Origin: Winogradskyella thalassocola
GTDB lineage: Bacteria; Bacteroidota; Bacteroidia; Flavobacteriales; Flavobacteriaceae
DNA length: 64,000 nt
Direction of reading: 5' to 3'
NCBI RefSeq assembly: GCF_900099995.1
Contig: NZ_FNCZ01000001.1
Span: 310,001 to 374,000, forward strand
In this document: piece by piece, positions 39,014 through 48,652 of the stretch
Numbering within the stretch: position 1 is the first letter of the stretch
Layout of the letters: each line of letters starts with the position of its first letter
Program-made: the position numbers and the translations under genes
Notes under the pieces: model-generated
Told to the model about the DNA's origin: nothing
The model's database searches: none
What the model saw: only the letters and a program-made list of their open reading frames with translations

Positions 39014-39532
39014 ATGTTATCAAAATCTATTGAAGCTGCATTAAACAAGCAAATAAGAATCGAAGCAGAATCGTCTCAAGCCTATTTAGCCATGGCAATT
39101 TGGGCAGAAGTAAAAGGACTAGAAGGTATTTCTAGCTTTATGTACAGCCAATCGGACGAAGAGCGCGAACACATGCTAAAGCTGGTAAAATTTATAAACG
39201 AACGTGGTGGTCATGCGCATATTTCAGAACTGAATGCGCCAAACGTAACGTTTACATCTTATAAAGCCATGTTTGAAAAACTTTTAGAACATGAAATTTT
39301 TGTCTCTGAGAGCATTAACGAATTAGTCCATATTTCTTTACAAGAAAAAGATTATGCCACGCACAATTTCTTACAATGGTATGTTTCCGAACAAATTGAA
39401 GAAGAAGCTATGGCAAGAACAATCCTAGATAAAGTAAAGATGATTGGAGATGATAAAGGTGGATTGTATTTGTTTGACAGAGATATAAAGCAACTCACAG
39501 TTAGTTCAGCAGCAGATACTCCTGGAGCCTAA
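39014..39532 (+). CDS. ftnA: Bacterial ferritin
   Basis: 172 residues forming the four-helix ferritin bundle. The ferroxidase ligands are present: Glu in 'RIEAESSQAYLAMAIWAE' (about 17), Glu and His in 'SQSDEEREHMLKL' (about 49-55), a later Glu in the third helix, and Gln in 'WYVSEQIEEEAMA'. The protein assembles as a 24-subunit cage that oxidises and stores iron in the cytoplasm. No heme-ligand Met typical of bacterioferritin is apparent. Length is normal for FtnA. Confidence 0.95.
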   Translation: MLSKSIEAALNKQIRIEAESSQAYLAMAIWAEVKGLEGISSFMYSQSDEEREHMLKLVKFINERGGHAHISELNAPNVTFTSYKAMFEKLLEHEIFVSESINELVHISLQEKDYATHNFLQWYVSEQIEEEAMARTILDKVKMIGDDKGGLYLFDRDIKQLTVSSAADTPGA

Positions 39533-39566
39533 ATGTTAAATATTATTTAGATTAAATATAAATAGC

Positions 39567-39574
39567 TATTTTTG
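39567..39574 (+). promoter_or_regulatory. -7 promoter element (TATTTTTG) for the small Lys/Cys-rich gene
   Basis: Exact TAnnTTTG match, 20 bases before the ATG at 39595. It supports the small gene being real. Confidence 0.5.
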
Positions 39575-39594
39575 CACTATTGATTTTTCATGCA

Positions 39595-39771
39595 ATGGGC
39601 AAAAAGAAAAAAAATAAAAAACTAAAAAAAGAACGTATTAAAGTTCTTGAGGCTTCTGGTATTGAAACACTTGGAAATGTAAAAACCAAGTGCTGTAAAA
39701 AATATAAAAAAGCCGAAAGCAAGCGTTGTAAAAAATGCCCTTGTTTCGATTTACTAAAAAAGGTGGCTTAA
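39595..39771 (+). CDS. 58-residue Lys- and Cys-rich small protein
   Basis: The ATG at 39595 follows a good promoter box at normal spacing. An in-frame start 15 bases earlier falls near the expected transcript start. The protein opens with a poly-basic stretch ('MGKKKKNKKLKKERIK') and has a C-terminal cysteine cluster ('KCCKKYKKAESKRCKKCPCF', five Cys), so it could bind nucleic acid and a metal. I know of no function. It lies between ferritin and an ASCH lipoprotein and is probably monocistronic. Confidence 0.7.
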   Translation: MGKKKKNKKLKKERIKVLEASGIETLGNVKTKCCKKYKKAESKRCKKCPCFDLLKKVA

Positions 39772-39835
39772 AACTATCGCATTTTATGTTTTAGTTTTTA
39801 ACAAACATAAAATCTATTATAGATTTATAAACGAG

Positions 39836-39871
39836 AAACAGGAACCTATTTGGTTGCTGTTTTTGTTTTTT
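39836..39871 (+). terminator. Rho-independent terminator after the small Lys/Cys-rich gene
   Basis: An 11-bp stem with one mismatch (39836-39846 with 39852-39862) around a 5-nt loop, then a T-rich tail to 39871. It lies only 16 bases before the next ATG. Confidence 0.7.
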
Positions 39872-39886
39872 TAGTAATTTAGGATA

Positions 39887-40435
39887 ATGAAACACATCGC
39901 CTTCCTTCTACTTTTAATTTTAACGAGTTGCAAAAACGATACAAAGACCGACATACAAACAGAAAACAGCATTGATAAATCCGTTTATGACATGTGGCAT
40001 AATTACACCGCCTCTCATCCCGAATTTTCAAAAGACGAACTCCCAGACTCTTGGTATTTTCATAACAATAAAAAAGACGCCAATCGGTTAACGGAATTGG
40101 TTGTTAACGGCAAAAAGAAAGCAGGCTCTGGTTTATACACTTGGTATGAAGACGCCAGTGCCGATTTACCCAAAATTGGAACAAAACATATCATTACCGA
40201 TTTTGACGGTAAAGCAAAAGCGATAATTGAAATTAAAAACGTAGACACTATTCCATTTAATCAAATTACTAAAGATTATGCCTCCTTAGATATGGGAACA
40301 ACTATAGACCCACTTCAAAAATGGAAAAAAGCACATTGGGACTTTTTCGCAAGTACCATGGAACAGAGCGAAGACACACCAATTGAAGAGATGCTAATCG
40401 TTTGCGAAAGATTTGAAACGATTTGGCCAGAATAA
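39887..40435 (+). CDS. ASCH-domain protein with a lipoprotein signal
   Basis: 182 residues. A short signal with lipobox 'LLILTSCKN' (Cys 15) precedes an ASCH-type domain: 'SVYDMWHNYTASHPEF', 'PDSWYFHNNKKDANRLTELVVNGKKKAGSGL' over about 49-79, 'LPKIGTKHIITDFDGKAKAIIEI', 'IPFNQITKDYASLD' and 'WKKAHWDFF'. ASCH domains are PUA-like and normally cytoplasmic, binding RNA or acting as amidohydrolases. A lipid anchor that carries the domain out of the cytoplasm is unusual. Alternatively the true start lies downstream, but no ATG is present between the lipobox and the domain. Confidence 0.8.
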   Translation: MKHIAFLLLLILTSCKNDTKTDIQTENSIDKSVYDMWHNYTASHPEFSKDELPDSWYFHNNKKDANRLTELVVNGKKKAGSGLYTWYEDASADLPKIGTKHIITDFDGKAKAIIEIKNVDTIPFNQITKDYASLDMGTTIDPLQKWKKAHWDFFASTMEQSEDTPIEEMLIVCERFETIWPE

Positions 40436-40558
40436 TTCAAATCTCAAAAACACTTCAAAATCATTACACTTTTCATTAGACAAGTTTATAAATAAAGTCA
40501 TACCTAATGATTTTAAAGCTATATTTATCACAATACAATTTATATTAAAAATATAGTT

Positions 40559-40569
40559 AAAAGTCACAC
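40559..40569 (+). promoter_or_regulatory. Shared box AAAAGTCACAC upstream of the symporter operon
   Basis: The same 11 bases occur at 46059-46069, upstream of the TonB receptor of the same locus, at similar distance from the start codon (82 and 96 bases from box start to ATG). It is a candidate operator for the AraC-type regulator at 50519. Confidence 0.45.
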
Positions 40570-40640
40570 CTTAATAAAATCAAATAACGAGACTTAAAAT
40601 AATATAAAGATTGTTATTTGTTTTAAAGACTTTATTTCAA

Positions 40641-42152
40641 ATGATTGCATCAGACCAATTAGTAACCTACATGTGGATTTTATTAGCAGTTTATGCTGCT
40701 GTAATTTTGTTTTTCGTGATTCGAGGCGCTCGAAAAAACACGAGTATAAACGATTATGCCGTTGGTACTATTGGTTTCCCTTCTTGGGTTGTTGGTTTAT
40801 CTTTAGCCGCCTCAATGACGAGTGCTGCGACTTTTATTATTAACCCAGGATTTATTGCACTCTACGGCATCTCTGGAGTAATCTCGTTTGCCATTGTCTT
40901 ACCAATTGCGGCATTTATTTCGTTAATCGTTTTTACAAAAGGCTTCGTAAAACAAGGAAATGCGGTAAAAGCAACCACCATGGCACAATGGATTGGCAAA
41001 CGCTATAACAGTAAAAGCTATGCCTTTTTCTTTGGCATCATCGCACTCTTACTCATTACATTTATTGTCTTAATTAATGTTGGATTAACACAAGTAATTT
41101 CAAAATCCTTGAATGCCGATCCGTTTTATGTCTTAATGGGAATTACTGCTTTTGTATTTGGATATATGATGTTTGGCGGAGCCAATTCTATGGTGTACAC
41201 CAACACCATTCAGGCGATAATAATGTGTATTGTAGCCTTAATTTTAATAGGTTCAGGTTCCGAATATTTCGCAGATGGCATCACTGGATTCTTTGATAAA
41301 TTAAATGCGATTGACCCAAATCTAACAAAACCCACAAATACAGAAAGCTTTCTGTTTCGAGATTATTTTGAAATCATTGCCACCCAAATCGTGATTGGAG
41401 TTGCTATCGTTTGTCAACCACACATTATTACCAAATCGTTGTTATTAAAAGATTCAAGTAAAATAAACACCTACCTATTTAGTGGTATTGCTTTTATGAT
41501 TGTATTCTTTTTAGTAGTCGTAGTCGGTTTATATGCCCGAATCAGTTTTCCTGATTTTATGGTCAACGGTGACAAACTACGAATGGATGAAATCATCCCA
41601 ACATACGTCGTAACCAAATTTTCTGTTGGAGTTGGGTTGGTGATTGTGGTTGGTTTAATTTCAGCAGGATTGTCTACTTTAGAAAGTTTAATACAATCCT
41701 TATCTATTACCATTACTTCAGATATTATCAATCCATTATTTAAGGATAAGTTTACCGAAAACACCATAACTATTAATAAAGTGGTGATTATTGTTTTAGG
41801 TATCGTGAGTTTCTTGCTCAGTTGGGAGCAGATTAAAAATCCAGATGTTAGTGTCGCCATTTTTGCTCAAAATGGGGTCTATGCTTATTTTGCTGCTGCA
41901 TTTGTTCCAGTATTATTTGGAACATTTTTAAAACATGTATCTACCCGATCTGTTTTTATAGCAAGTATCACAGCCATAGTAGTGCATTTCGGAATTTATT
42001 ACGGAAGAATAACACCTTATATGCAAGAGCCCGTAAACAACCCTGGAGTTTCAGCAGCCATTGGAATCATAACCTCATTAATCGTTGGTTATATAATTTA
42101 TAAAATAGACACAAAAAAAGTAGAATGTGGACACGCTAGATTGGACAGCTAA
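40641..42152 (+). CDS. Sodium:solute symporter (SSS family)
   Basis: ATG 40641 gives 503 residues; a TTG 30 bases upstream is less likely. About 13 transmembrane helices are visible. The family features include 'NDYAVGTIGFPSWVVGLSLAASMTSAATF' (about 36-65, helix 1 and the sodium-site residues) and 'GGANSMVYTNTIQAIIM'. It is closest in pattern to proline/carboxylate symporters and could carry short-chain acids or hydroxy acids, but substrate cannot be read from sequence. The 3' end overlaps the acyl-CoA synthetase start by 26 bases, the first link in a tightly packed operon. Confidence 0.9.
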   Translation: MIASDQLVTYMWILLAVYAAVILFFVIRGARKNTSINDYAVGTIGFPSWVVGLSLAASMTSAATFIINPGFIALYGISGVISFAIVLPIAAFISLIVFTKGFVKQGNAVKATTMAQWIGKRYNSKSYAFFFGIIALLLITFIVLINVGLTQVISKSLNADPFYVLMGITAFVFGYMMFGGANSMVYTNTIQAIIMCIVALILIGSGSEYFADGITGFFDKLNAIDPNLTKPTNTESFLFRDYFEIIATQIVIGVAIVCQPHIITKSLLLKDSSKINTYLFSGIAFMIVFFLVVVVGLYARISFPDFMVNGDKLRMDEIIPTYVVTKFSVGVGLVIVVGLISAGLSTLESLIQSLSITITSDIINPLFKDKFTENTITINKVVIIVLGIVSFLLSWEQIKNPDVSVAIFAQNGVYAYFAAAFVPVLFGTFLKHVSTRSVFIASITAIVVHFGIYYGRITPYMQEPVNNPGVSAAIGIITSLIVGYIIYKIDTKKVECGHARLDS

Positions 42153-43632
42153 ATGGGCAGATTACACGCCTGATAAAATTGCTCTTACATCGTATGACGC
42201 TAATAAAAGTTATACGTATAGTGACTTACACACTTATGCTAATCGTTTAGTCGATAAATTTACAGCGCTAAAACTAGAGGAAGGAGACCGAATTGCAGTA
42301 TTAGCAGAACATGGCTTAGAGTATATGGTGCTTTTTGTAGCGTGCCAACGTATGGGACTTATTATTGTACCCTTAAATTATCGTTTATCTTTAAACGAAA
42401 TCGGAAAACTGATAACAGACTGTACACCAAGTTTATGTATTTATAATTCTAATCATAAGGACCACGCTGAACACTTACCAATTCAAAATTTAAAAACAGT
42501 TTCATTTGAAGCACTAGAAGATTATTTTGAAAATTCAGAATGTCCAACCAGTCGAAGCTTTAAAATTAAAGAAGATAATCCTTTATTCATTTTCTATACT
42601 TCAGGTACAACAGGCTCTCCAAAAGGAGTAATTTACACTAACAAAATGCTGTTTTGGAATAGCCTTAACACCTCTATGCAATTGGGAATCACCTTTAGAG
42701 ATTCCACAATAAACACCTTACCACCTTACCATACCTCTGGATGGAATGTGTTTATAACACCATTATTACATAAAGGCGCTCATATTGGTATGCTCGAAAA
42801 ATTTGATGCCGAAAAAATACTATGCCTTTTAGAACTCAATAAAACCACATTATTTATGGCGCTGCCAACAATGCTGTTAATGATGCAAAAAACACCTGTT
42901 TTTAAAGATGTGAATCTTAAGAAATTACGCTACATCATTTCTGGAGGTGAAAAAGTACCATCAGAACTCGTTAGCTTTTGGAAAAATGAAAAGAACATTT
43001 ATATAAGACCAGGTTATGGCTTAACGGAAGCAGGACCAAGTATTACCTCGCTCCATCATAAAATGGCAGAGCTAAAACCAAACTCTATAGGGAAACCTAA
43101 TTTTTATTTAGATATAAAAATCTTGAATCAAAATGGTGACACTGTTAAAGTAAATGAGGTTGGAGAACTTTGCATAAAAGGAGATATTGTAACACCGGGT
43201 TATTGGAACAATTCGGTTAAAACAAGCAACAAAATTAAAAAGGGATGGTTGTTTACTGGTGATTTTGCCTATAGTGATGCTGAAGGTTTTTTATATATGA
43301 AAGGCCGCAAAAACGACATGTATATTTCAGGAGGAGAGAATATTTATCCTCAAGAAATTGAAGTACAATTAGAGCTTATTAATGACATAAAAAAAGCTGT
43401 CGTTTTAAGCGTGAAGGATGAAAAATGGGGAGAATGTGGCATAGCCTTTGTAACTTCAGAAAGCAAAACCCTTTCCGTTTTAGACATACGTAAAAACCTC
43501 ACAACGAATTTAGTGGCTTTTAAGCACCCAAAGTATATATTTATTTTAGACGACATTCCATTAACAAGTTTAGGAAAAGTATCTCGAAAAAAACTCTATA
43601 AATATTTTAACGCGATTAAATCAGAACAATGA
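42127..43632 (+). CDS. AMP-forming acyl-CoA synthetase
   Basis: 501 residues from GTG 42127, which overlaps the symporter gene. ANL-superfamily motifs are complete: phosphate loop 'FYTSGTTGSPKGVI' (about 156-169), 'PPYHTSGWNVF', 'RPGYGLTEAGPS' (about 296-307), 'LFTGDFAYSD', hinge 'GRKNDMYISGGENIYPQEIE' (about 395-414) and the catalytic Lys in 'LTSLGKVSRK' near 486. It makes an acyl-CoA from a carboxylic acid with ATP. Chain length is not readable. Short- or medium-chain acids, acetoacetate or hydroxybutyrate would fit its neighbours. Confidence 0.93.
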   Translation: MDTLDWTAKWADYTPDKIALTSYDANKSYTYSDLHTYANRLVDKFTALKLEEGDRIAVLAEHGLEYMVLFVACQRMGLIIVPLNYRLSLNEIGKLITDCTPSLCIYNSNHKDHAEHLPIQNLKTVSFEALEDYFENSECPTSRSFKIKEDNPLFIFYTSGTTGSPKGVIYTNKMLFWNSLNTSMQLGITFRDSTINTLPPYHTSGWNVFITPLLHKGAHIGMLEKFDAEKILCLLELNKTTLFMALPTMLLMMQKTPVFKDVNLKKLRYIISGGEKVPSELVSFWKNEKNIYIRPGYGLTEAGPSITSLHHKMAELKPNSIGKPNFYLDIKILNQNGDTVKVNEVGELCIKGDIVTPGYWNNSVKTSNKIKKGWLFTGDFAYSDAEGFLYMKGRKNDMYISGGENIYPQEIEVQLELINDIKKAVVLSVKDEKWGECGIAFVTSESKTLSVLDIRKNLTTNLVAFKHPKYIFILDDIPLTSLGKVSRKKLYKYFNAIKSEQ

Positions 43633-44585
43633 TCAAAACAATGAAACGACTTAGCATACTACTTATATTTATACTGATAAACACCAATGTATTTTCCCAA
43701 AACTCTAAACCACTCATGAAAGACATGCTTTCTGAATATAATTTTAAAACCCAATCTACGACTATAGATAGTTTAGAGATCAGTTACATTAAAGAAGGTG
43801 TCGGAAAACAAACCTTACTTTTTGTACATGGACTAAGTAGCAATTCTGATGCTTGGTCAAAAAACATTAGCACCCTAAGAGAAAACTACACCTGTATCGC
43901 ATTAGATTTACCAGGTTATGGAAAATCATCTAAACCCGAAGCTACCTATACCCCAAGTTATTTTGCTGAAATTTTACACAAATTCATCAAAAAACTAGAC
44001 TTAAAAAACACCATCCTCATTGGACATTCCATGGGAGGACAAGCAAGCATTAAATTAGCAACCACCTATCCTGACACTATAGAAAAATTAATTTTAGTTG
44101 CACCAGCTGGTCTCGAACAATTTTCAGAAGAAAATGCTGCTTTTATGAAAGCTTTTTTCACTCCAGAATCAGTAAAAAACACGAGTGATGAGCAAATCGA
44201 AAAAAATTATGCTTTAAACTTTTATGCGCAGCCAGACGACGTTTCTAAAATGGTAAATGATCGAAAAAAAATTAAAGCATCATCAGATTTTGAAGCTCAT
44301 TGCAAAGCCATCGTCAATAGTATTTCGGGTATGTTAGATGATACCGTTTTTAACGACCTAAAAGCTATTTCTCAGCCGACCTTAGTTATTTTTGGCGATA
44401 AGGATATGCTCATTCCCAATCGCTATTTTAACCCAAGTCTAACCGTTGAAACTGTTGGAGATATTGCAAAGAAGCACATAGAAAGCGTTACCGTTACGTT
44501 TATAAAAGATGCTGGTCATTTTGTTCAATATGAAAAGCCAACCGAAGTGAACACACTCATTCAGCAATTTGTAGATGCAGAATGA
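43629..44585 (+). CDS. Exported alpha/beta hydrolase
   Basis: 318 residues with a signal peptide ('LSILLIFILINTNVFSQ'), so it acts in the periplasm or outside. The catalytic triad is visible: Ser in 'ILIGHSMGGQAS' (near 136), Asp in 'VIFGDKDMLIP' (near 260) and His in 'IKDAGHFVQYEKP' (near 297). The oxyanion motif 'FVHGLSSNSDAW' is also present. It would cleave an ester or similar bond. It overlaps both neighbours by 4 bases (ATGA-type junctions), so it is part of the same operon. A second, signal-less hydrolase lies downstream, which suggests stepwise hydrolysis on two sides of the inner membrane. Confidence 0.93.
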   Translation: MIKTMKRLSILLIFILINTNVFSQNSKPLMKDMLSEYNFKTQSTTIDSLEISYIKEGVGKQTLLFVHGLSSNSDAWSKNISTLRENYTCIALDLPGYGKSSKPEATYTPSYFAEILHKFIKKLDLKNTILIGHSMGGQASIKLATTYPDTIEKLILVAPAGLEQFSEENAAFMKAFFTPESVKNTSDEQIEKNYALNFYAQPDDVSKMVNDRKKIKASSDFEAHCKAIVNSISGMLDDTVFNDLKAISQPTLVIFGDKDMLIPNRYFNPSLTVETVGDIAKKHIESVTVTFIKDAGHFVQYEKPTEVNTLIQQFVDAE

Positions 44586-45997
44586 AAACAAAGCTTAAAA
44601 AATTTACAGAATTTAGCAAAACCATTCTACCCAATGAAGCTAAATATCTAGAATCACGATATCAATTTACAGACCCAGAAAAGCTAAGCATAATTACGCT
44701 TGTGGTTACAAATGCGCTGTCTCAAAATAAGCCTATAGATTTTGATGGTGACATCGATAAGCGAAAATATTCCTATATTAAAAATTGGATTGAAAACAAA
44801 TTAGCAAGCATAGATGTTGATGCCACCATTGCCTGGATCATGTCTCTCAAAAAAAAGATTCTAACCGATGCGATAGCCTCTCACGAAGAAAAAGAGTTTC
44901 TACATTACATTTCCACCTATAAAAACATAGAGTTTAATTTTCAGAATTTATATGATCTCGCCAAAGAGTACAAATCGTATCTCTTGGTCAGAATGCGCTA
45001 CAAAGACCATAAAATTGTAGCTGATTTTTTAGATGCTTATTTAGACAGTTATATCGAAGCCAAAGCTACCAAAGACAAACTTTACGACGCTACAACAGAA
45101 ATTACCAATCAATATACCCGTAATAATAACGAAACAAAACACTTAGAAACGTGGTTGCTTCAGGTATTTAAATATGAAAACAGTGACGGTAAAAACCGAT
45201 ATCAAGCTTTTGTCTTATTGGCTTTTATGTACACTAATTATAATGAAAACGATAAATTAAAGGTCATTTTCGACCAAATTGATTATTACTTCAGTCAAGG
45301 AGAGATGTACTCTAGACGATTATTATCTAATTATTATGCTAGTCGTGTTTTACTACATTCTAAACAAGATGAATTTAAGGAAGCCGAGTTTTATGGATAT
45401 TTATCCATACGACAAAACAACAATGATGTTTTAATGTATCTAAATAATTTGGTCGCCATTTTATTACGAAATCACAAACCCGAAAAAGCAGTTTCACTTT
45501 TAGAAAAGCATCACGATTTATATAAGGAAACGCACAATTATCACCAAAAGATTGGGTATTGTTCTTATCAAATCCGAGTATTGTCTGAACTTCAGAAAAA
45601 CAAATTGGCAGAAGCTACCGCCAAAACATTTTTGCGACAGTATAAAAATGAAGTGCTAAACCATCGTTGGCATCATTTTTTTACCTCTTATATTAATGTC
45701 TTAATTATCTTAGAAAAATATGATGATGTTTTAAAATTAGCTTCAAAATTCAACCTTACAGAAAAGGAAAGTGAACGGCAAAAGCAGAATAATTATGTAC
45801 CTAATATTTCATGGAGTATTTCACTATCAAGATATATGGAAGGTCAAATTAATTCTTTGCGATTATTAGAGGAAATAAAAGCACCACTTAAAGACATTCA
45901 ACCTACAAAAAATCAAAAACAACTGATGATTAAGGTTATTGATCGACTCTCAAACAACCTCCCTGAAGCATTTTTAAAATTAAAGTCGCACATCTAG
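44582..45997 (+). CDS. Helical-repeat (TPR-like) cytoplasmic protein of unknown function
   Basis: 471 residues, no signal peptide, almost entirely alpha-helical, with TPR-like pairs in the C half ('AFVLLAFMYTNYNENDKLKVIF', 'EAEFYGYLSIRQNNNDVLMYLNNLV', 'VSLLEKHHDLYKETHNYHQKIGY'). I recognise no named family. It overlaps the exported hydrolase by 4 bases and is thus the fourth gene of the operon. A regulatory or scaffold role is possible but not shown. Confidence 0.75.
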   Translation: MKTKLKKFTEFSKTILPNEAKYLESRYQFTDPEKLSIITLVVTNALSQNKPIDFDGDIDKRKYSYIKNWIENKLASIDVDATIAWIMSLKKKILTDAIASHEEKEFLHYISTYKNIEFNFQNLYDLAKEYKSYLLVRMRYKDHKIVADFLDAYLDSYIEAKATKDKLYDATTEITNQYTRNNNETKHLETWLLQVFKYENSDGKNRYQAFVLLAFMYTNYNENDKLKVIFDQIDYYFSQGEMYSRRLLSNYYASRVLLHSKQDEFKEAEFYGYLSIRQNNNDVLMYLNNLVAILLRNHKPEKAVSLLEKHHDLYKETHNYHQKIGYCSYQIRVLSELQKNKLAEATAKTFLRQYKNEVLNHRWHHFFTSYINVLIILEKYDDVLKLASKFNLTEKESERQKQNNYVPNISWSISLSRYMEGQINSLRLLEEIKAPLKDIQPTKNQKQLMIKVIDRLSNNLPEAFLKLKSHI

Positions 45998-46058
45998 TTC
46001 TTTACAGTAAAACAGTACTTACATTGTGAGATTCCTAATTTAATAGCTCTTATTTTAA

Positions 46059-46069
46059 AAAAGTCACAC
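46059..46069 (+). promoter_or_regulatory. Shared box AAAAGTCACAC upstream of the TonB receptor
   Basis: Exact second copy of the 11-bp box at 40559. It lies in the 157-base gap after the helical-repeat gene, which suggests a second promoter here under the same regulator. Confidence 0.45.
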
Positions 46070-46154
46070 TCATAAGCTTGTCAATTTATCAATGTTTAAT
46101 TTGTTTTTCATAATAGATTGCCATTCAAACTAACTTAATCAATAGTCACGAATT

Positions 46155-48641
46155 ATGAAAAAATTATTTTTTTTACTAACCCTCATTAGTTCTTTTATCG
46201 TTACTGCTCAAGAAACGGGTAGCATTAAAGGAATAATTACAGAAGAAAGCGGTATGCCACTATCTGGTGCAACCGTATATATTAAGGCATTAGATAAAGG
46301 AACCGTTACCGATTACGATGGAAAATTTATGCTAGATAACATTGCAGAAGGCACATACAATATTTCTGTGTCTTATGTTGGATACGGAACCTCAACCACA
46401 AGTGTGTCGGTAACAGGTGGTAATACAACCACATTAAATCTTACTTTAAATGAATCTAACAGTCTTTTAGATGAAGTGGTATTAACAGCCAACAAACAAC
46501 CTCAAAAAATCACAGATGTACCTGCAACCGTCAACGTTATTACAGCTAGAGATATCGAAGAATTTCCGAGTTTTAATATTGGTGAATTAGCCTCTAGACA
46601 AAAAGGAGTTGATTTTGTAAGAAGTGGTGTCTTAGGTACAGGAATTAACATTAGAGGGTTTAACTCTGCTTTTAATTCTAAAAACTTACAAGTTACAGAC
46701 GATAGATTATCTACATTAATTGCAACAGGTTTGCCAATGGGCTCATTCTCTACAGTGACCAAAGATGACATTGCACGTGTTGAAATATTATTAGGCCCTA
46801 ACGGAACACTTTACGGACCAAATGCACACAACGGTTTAGTAAGTACAATTACTAAAAACCCAAGACAATCTGAAGGAACTACGGTTGCTTTAGGTTTTGG
46901 TAACCAAAGTGTTTTTACGACGCGCTTAAGACATGCGGAAGTGATTAACGATAAGTTTGCTTATAAATTTCATTTTGAACATTCACAAGGAAAAGAATTC
47001 AATTATGCAGATAGTGTTTACGTAGGCACAAAAGCGTATAAAGAATTGGATTTAGATCGTGATTTTGAATCTTCAAAATATGGTGCTTCTTTATATTATA
47101 AACCAACAAAAGCCTCAGAGCTTATCGGATATTATGGTCATAGTAAGAGTAACAACATTGGTATTACAAGTGCCGGACGTAATCAGATAAAAGATTGGAC
47201 CATTGATGTGGCACAGTTAAAATTTGTATCAAAGCACTTTTTTGCTAATACCTATTACACGTGGAGTAAAACCGACGATACGTATGCAATGAACCAAAGA
47301 ACACAAAACTATGTATCGTTTATAGAAAATGGCTTTTCAGAAGCTGAAGCGTTAGAGCGTTCATTTACAGAACAGTGGTTTCCAATAAGTCCTGGTTTTG
47401 GTGTCCCACTTCAAAGAGGCGCACTCTTCAAAGATGATTCACAACGTTTTAATGCCGAAGCTCAGTACAATAATAACTGGAATGATCTCTATGTAACCTT
47501 AGGCGCACAATACCAATTAGACATGGCAGATTCTAAAGGTACTTATCTTTTTGATGAAGGCGGAATTGATTTAGACCAAACAGGTATATACACACAATTA
47601 GAGTACAAATTAGACGATTCTGGATGGGGATTTTTGCTTGGAGGACGAATTGATAATCACGAATTATATGGTTCTAACTTTATCCCAAAAGTAGCTATTA
47701 CGAAAAAACTGAACAACGGAACGTTTAGAGCAACTTACGGAAAAGGTATTGCTGTACCTTCTATCTTAAACCTTAAAGGAAACTTATTTGGTGGTTTGGT
47801 AATAGGAAACGGAGAAGGATTTACTTTAACTGATGGTACTAAAATTGGAAGATTAGATGTAGAAACCATTAATTCTTACGAAATAGGCTATAAAGGTCAG
47901 TTATCTGAAAAATTATTTATCGATGCCAATGCTTACTATAACCAATCTGATAATTTTATAAGTCCATTAGTAAATGTAGCAGATGCTGCAAATGGAAATA
48001 ATGTAACACATGTTGGAGATACACCAATTGGCGAACTTGTAGAAGGTTCTGACGGATCGTTTGTATTAACGTATTTAAACTTTGGAAGTGTAGATACTTA
48101 TGGAGTTGATGTAGGGTTGAATTATTATTTCAGTAATAGCTTTAGAACCACATTCAACTATTCCTATTTTGGTCGTGAGTTAGATAAAGATGACCTTGCT
48201 AATGATGGAAATTTAGACGGACAAGTTTTAGAAAGTGAGTTACCAATAAACACACCAAACCACAAGTTTAGCTTAGGATTTCACTACAACAAAGGAAAAT
48301 TTTATAGTGCTATCTATGGAAGATACGTTCAAAAATATGATTTCTTCTCCGGTATAAATGTTGCCGCAGAAACACAAGATCAAGACGGAGATGGTGTTAA
48401 CGAAATTGTAGAAAATGCACGTGTAGGAAGAACTTGGAATTACGGACAACTAGGAGGTTTTACTATCGATGCAAATGCTGGCTATAATGTAACGGACCAA
48501 TTATCAATGGGACTAAGCATCACCAACTTATTAAATGCTAAAAACAGAGAGTTTGTTGCTTCTCCAATTATTGAAACATTAGTTTCTTTTGAATTAAAGT
48601 ACCAATTCAGTCTTAAACAAAAGACTGCAACCGTAAACTAA
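46155..48641 (+). CDS. TonB-dependent receptor with carboxypeptidase-regulatory N-terminal domain
   Basis: 828 residues: signal peptide (1-18, 'SSFIVTAQ'), a carboxypeptidase-D regulatory-like domain (about 23-105, 'GSIKGIITEESGMPLSGATVYI', 'GTVTDYDGKFML'), a plug (about 110-235, 'TDVPATVNVITARDIEEFPS', 'RVEILLGPNGTLYGPNAHNGLVS') and a full barrel ending 'LVSFELKYQFSL'. No SusD partner follows, so it is a stand-alone receptor and not a SusC. In this locus it is the likely outer-membrane importer for an ester oligomer or related ligand. It is followed 11 bases later by the cytoplasmic alpha/beta hydrolase. Confidence 0.93.
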   Translation: MKKLFFLLTLISSFIVTAQETGSIKGIITEESGMPLSGATVYIKALDKGTVTDYDGKFMLDNIAEGTYNISVSYVGYGTSTTSVSVTGGNTTTLNLTLNESNSLLDEVVLTANKQPQKITDVPATVNVITARDIEEFPSFNIGELASRQKGVDFVRSGVLGTGINIRGFNSAFNSKNLQVTDDRLSTLIATGLPMGSFSTVTKDDIARVEILLGPNGTLYGPNAHNGLVSTITKNPRQSEGTTVALGFGNQSVFTTRLRHAEVINDKFAYKFHFEHSQGKEFNYADSVYVGTKAYKELDLDRDFESSKYGASLYYKPTKASELIGYYGHSKSNNIGITSAGRNQIKDWTIDVAQLKFVSKHFFANTYYTWSKTDDTYAMNQRTQNYVSFIENGFSEAEALERSFTEQWFPISPGFGVPLQRGALFKDDSQRFNAEAQYNNNWNDLYVTLGAQYQLDMADSKGTYLFDEGGIDLDQTGIYTQLEYKLDDSGWGFLLGGRIDNHELYGSNFIPKVAITKKLNNGTFRATYGKGIAVPSILNLKGNLFGGLVIGNGEGFTLTDGTKIGRLDVETINSYEIGYKGQLSEKLFIDANAYYNQSDNFISPLVNVADAANGNNVTHVGDTPIGELVEGSDGSFVLTYLNFGSVDTYGVDVGLNYYFSNSFRTTFNYSYFGRELDKDDLANDGNLDGQVLESELPINTPNHKFSLGFHYNKGKFYSAIYGRYVQKYDFFSGINVAAETQDQDGDGVNEIVENARVGRTWNYGQLGGFTIDANAGYNVTDQLSMGLSITNLLNAKNREFVASPIIETLVSFELKYQFSLKQKTATVN

Positions 48642-48652
48642 GTTTCTAAAAC

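Noticed and set aside
42125..42139. ATG at 42125 as start of the acyl-CoA synthetase
   Set aside because: It is out of frame and hits a stop after four codons; the GTG at 42127 is in frame.
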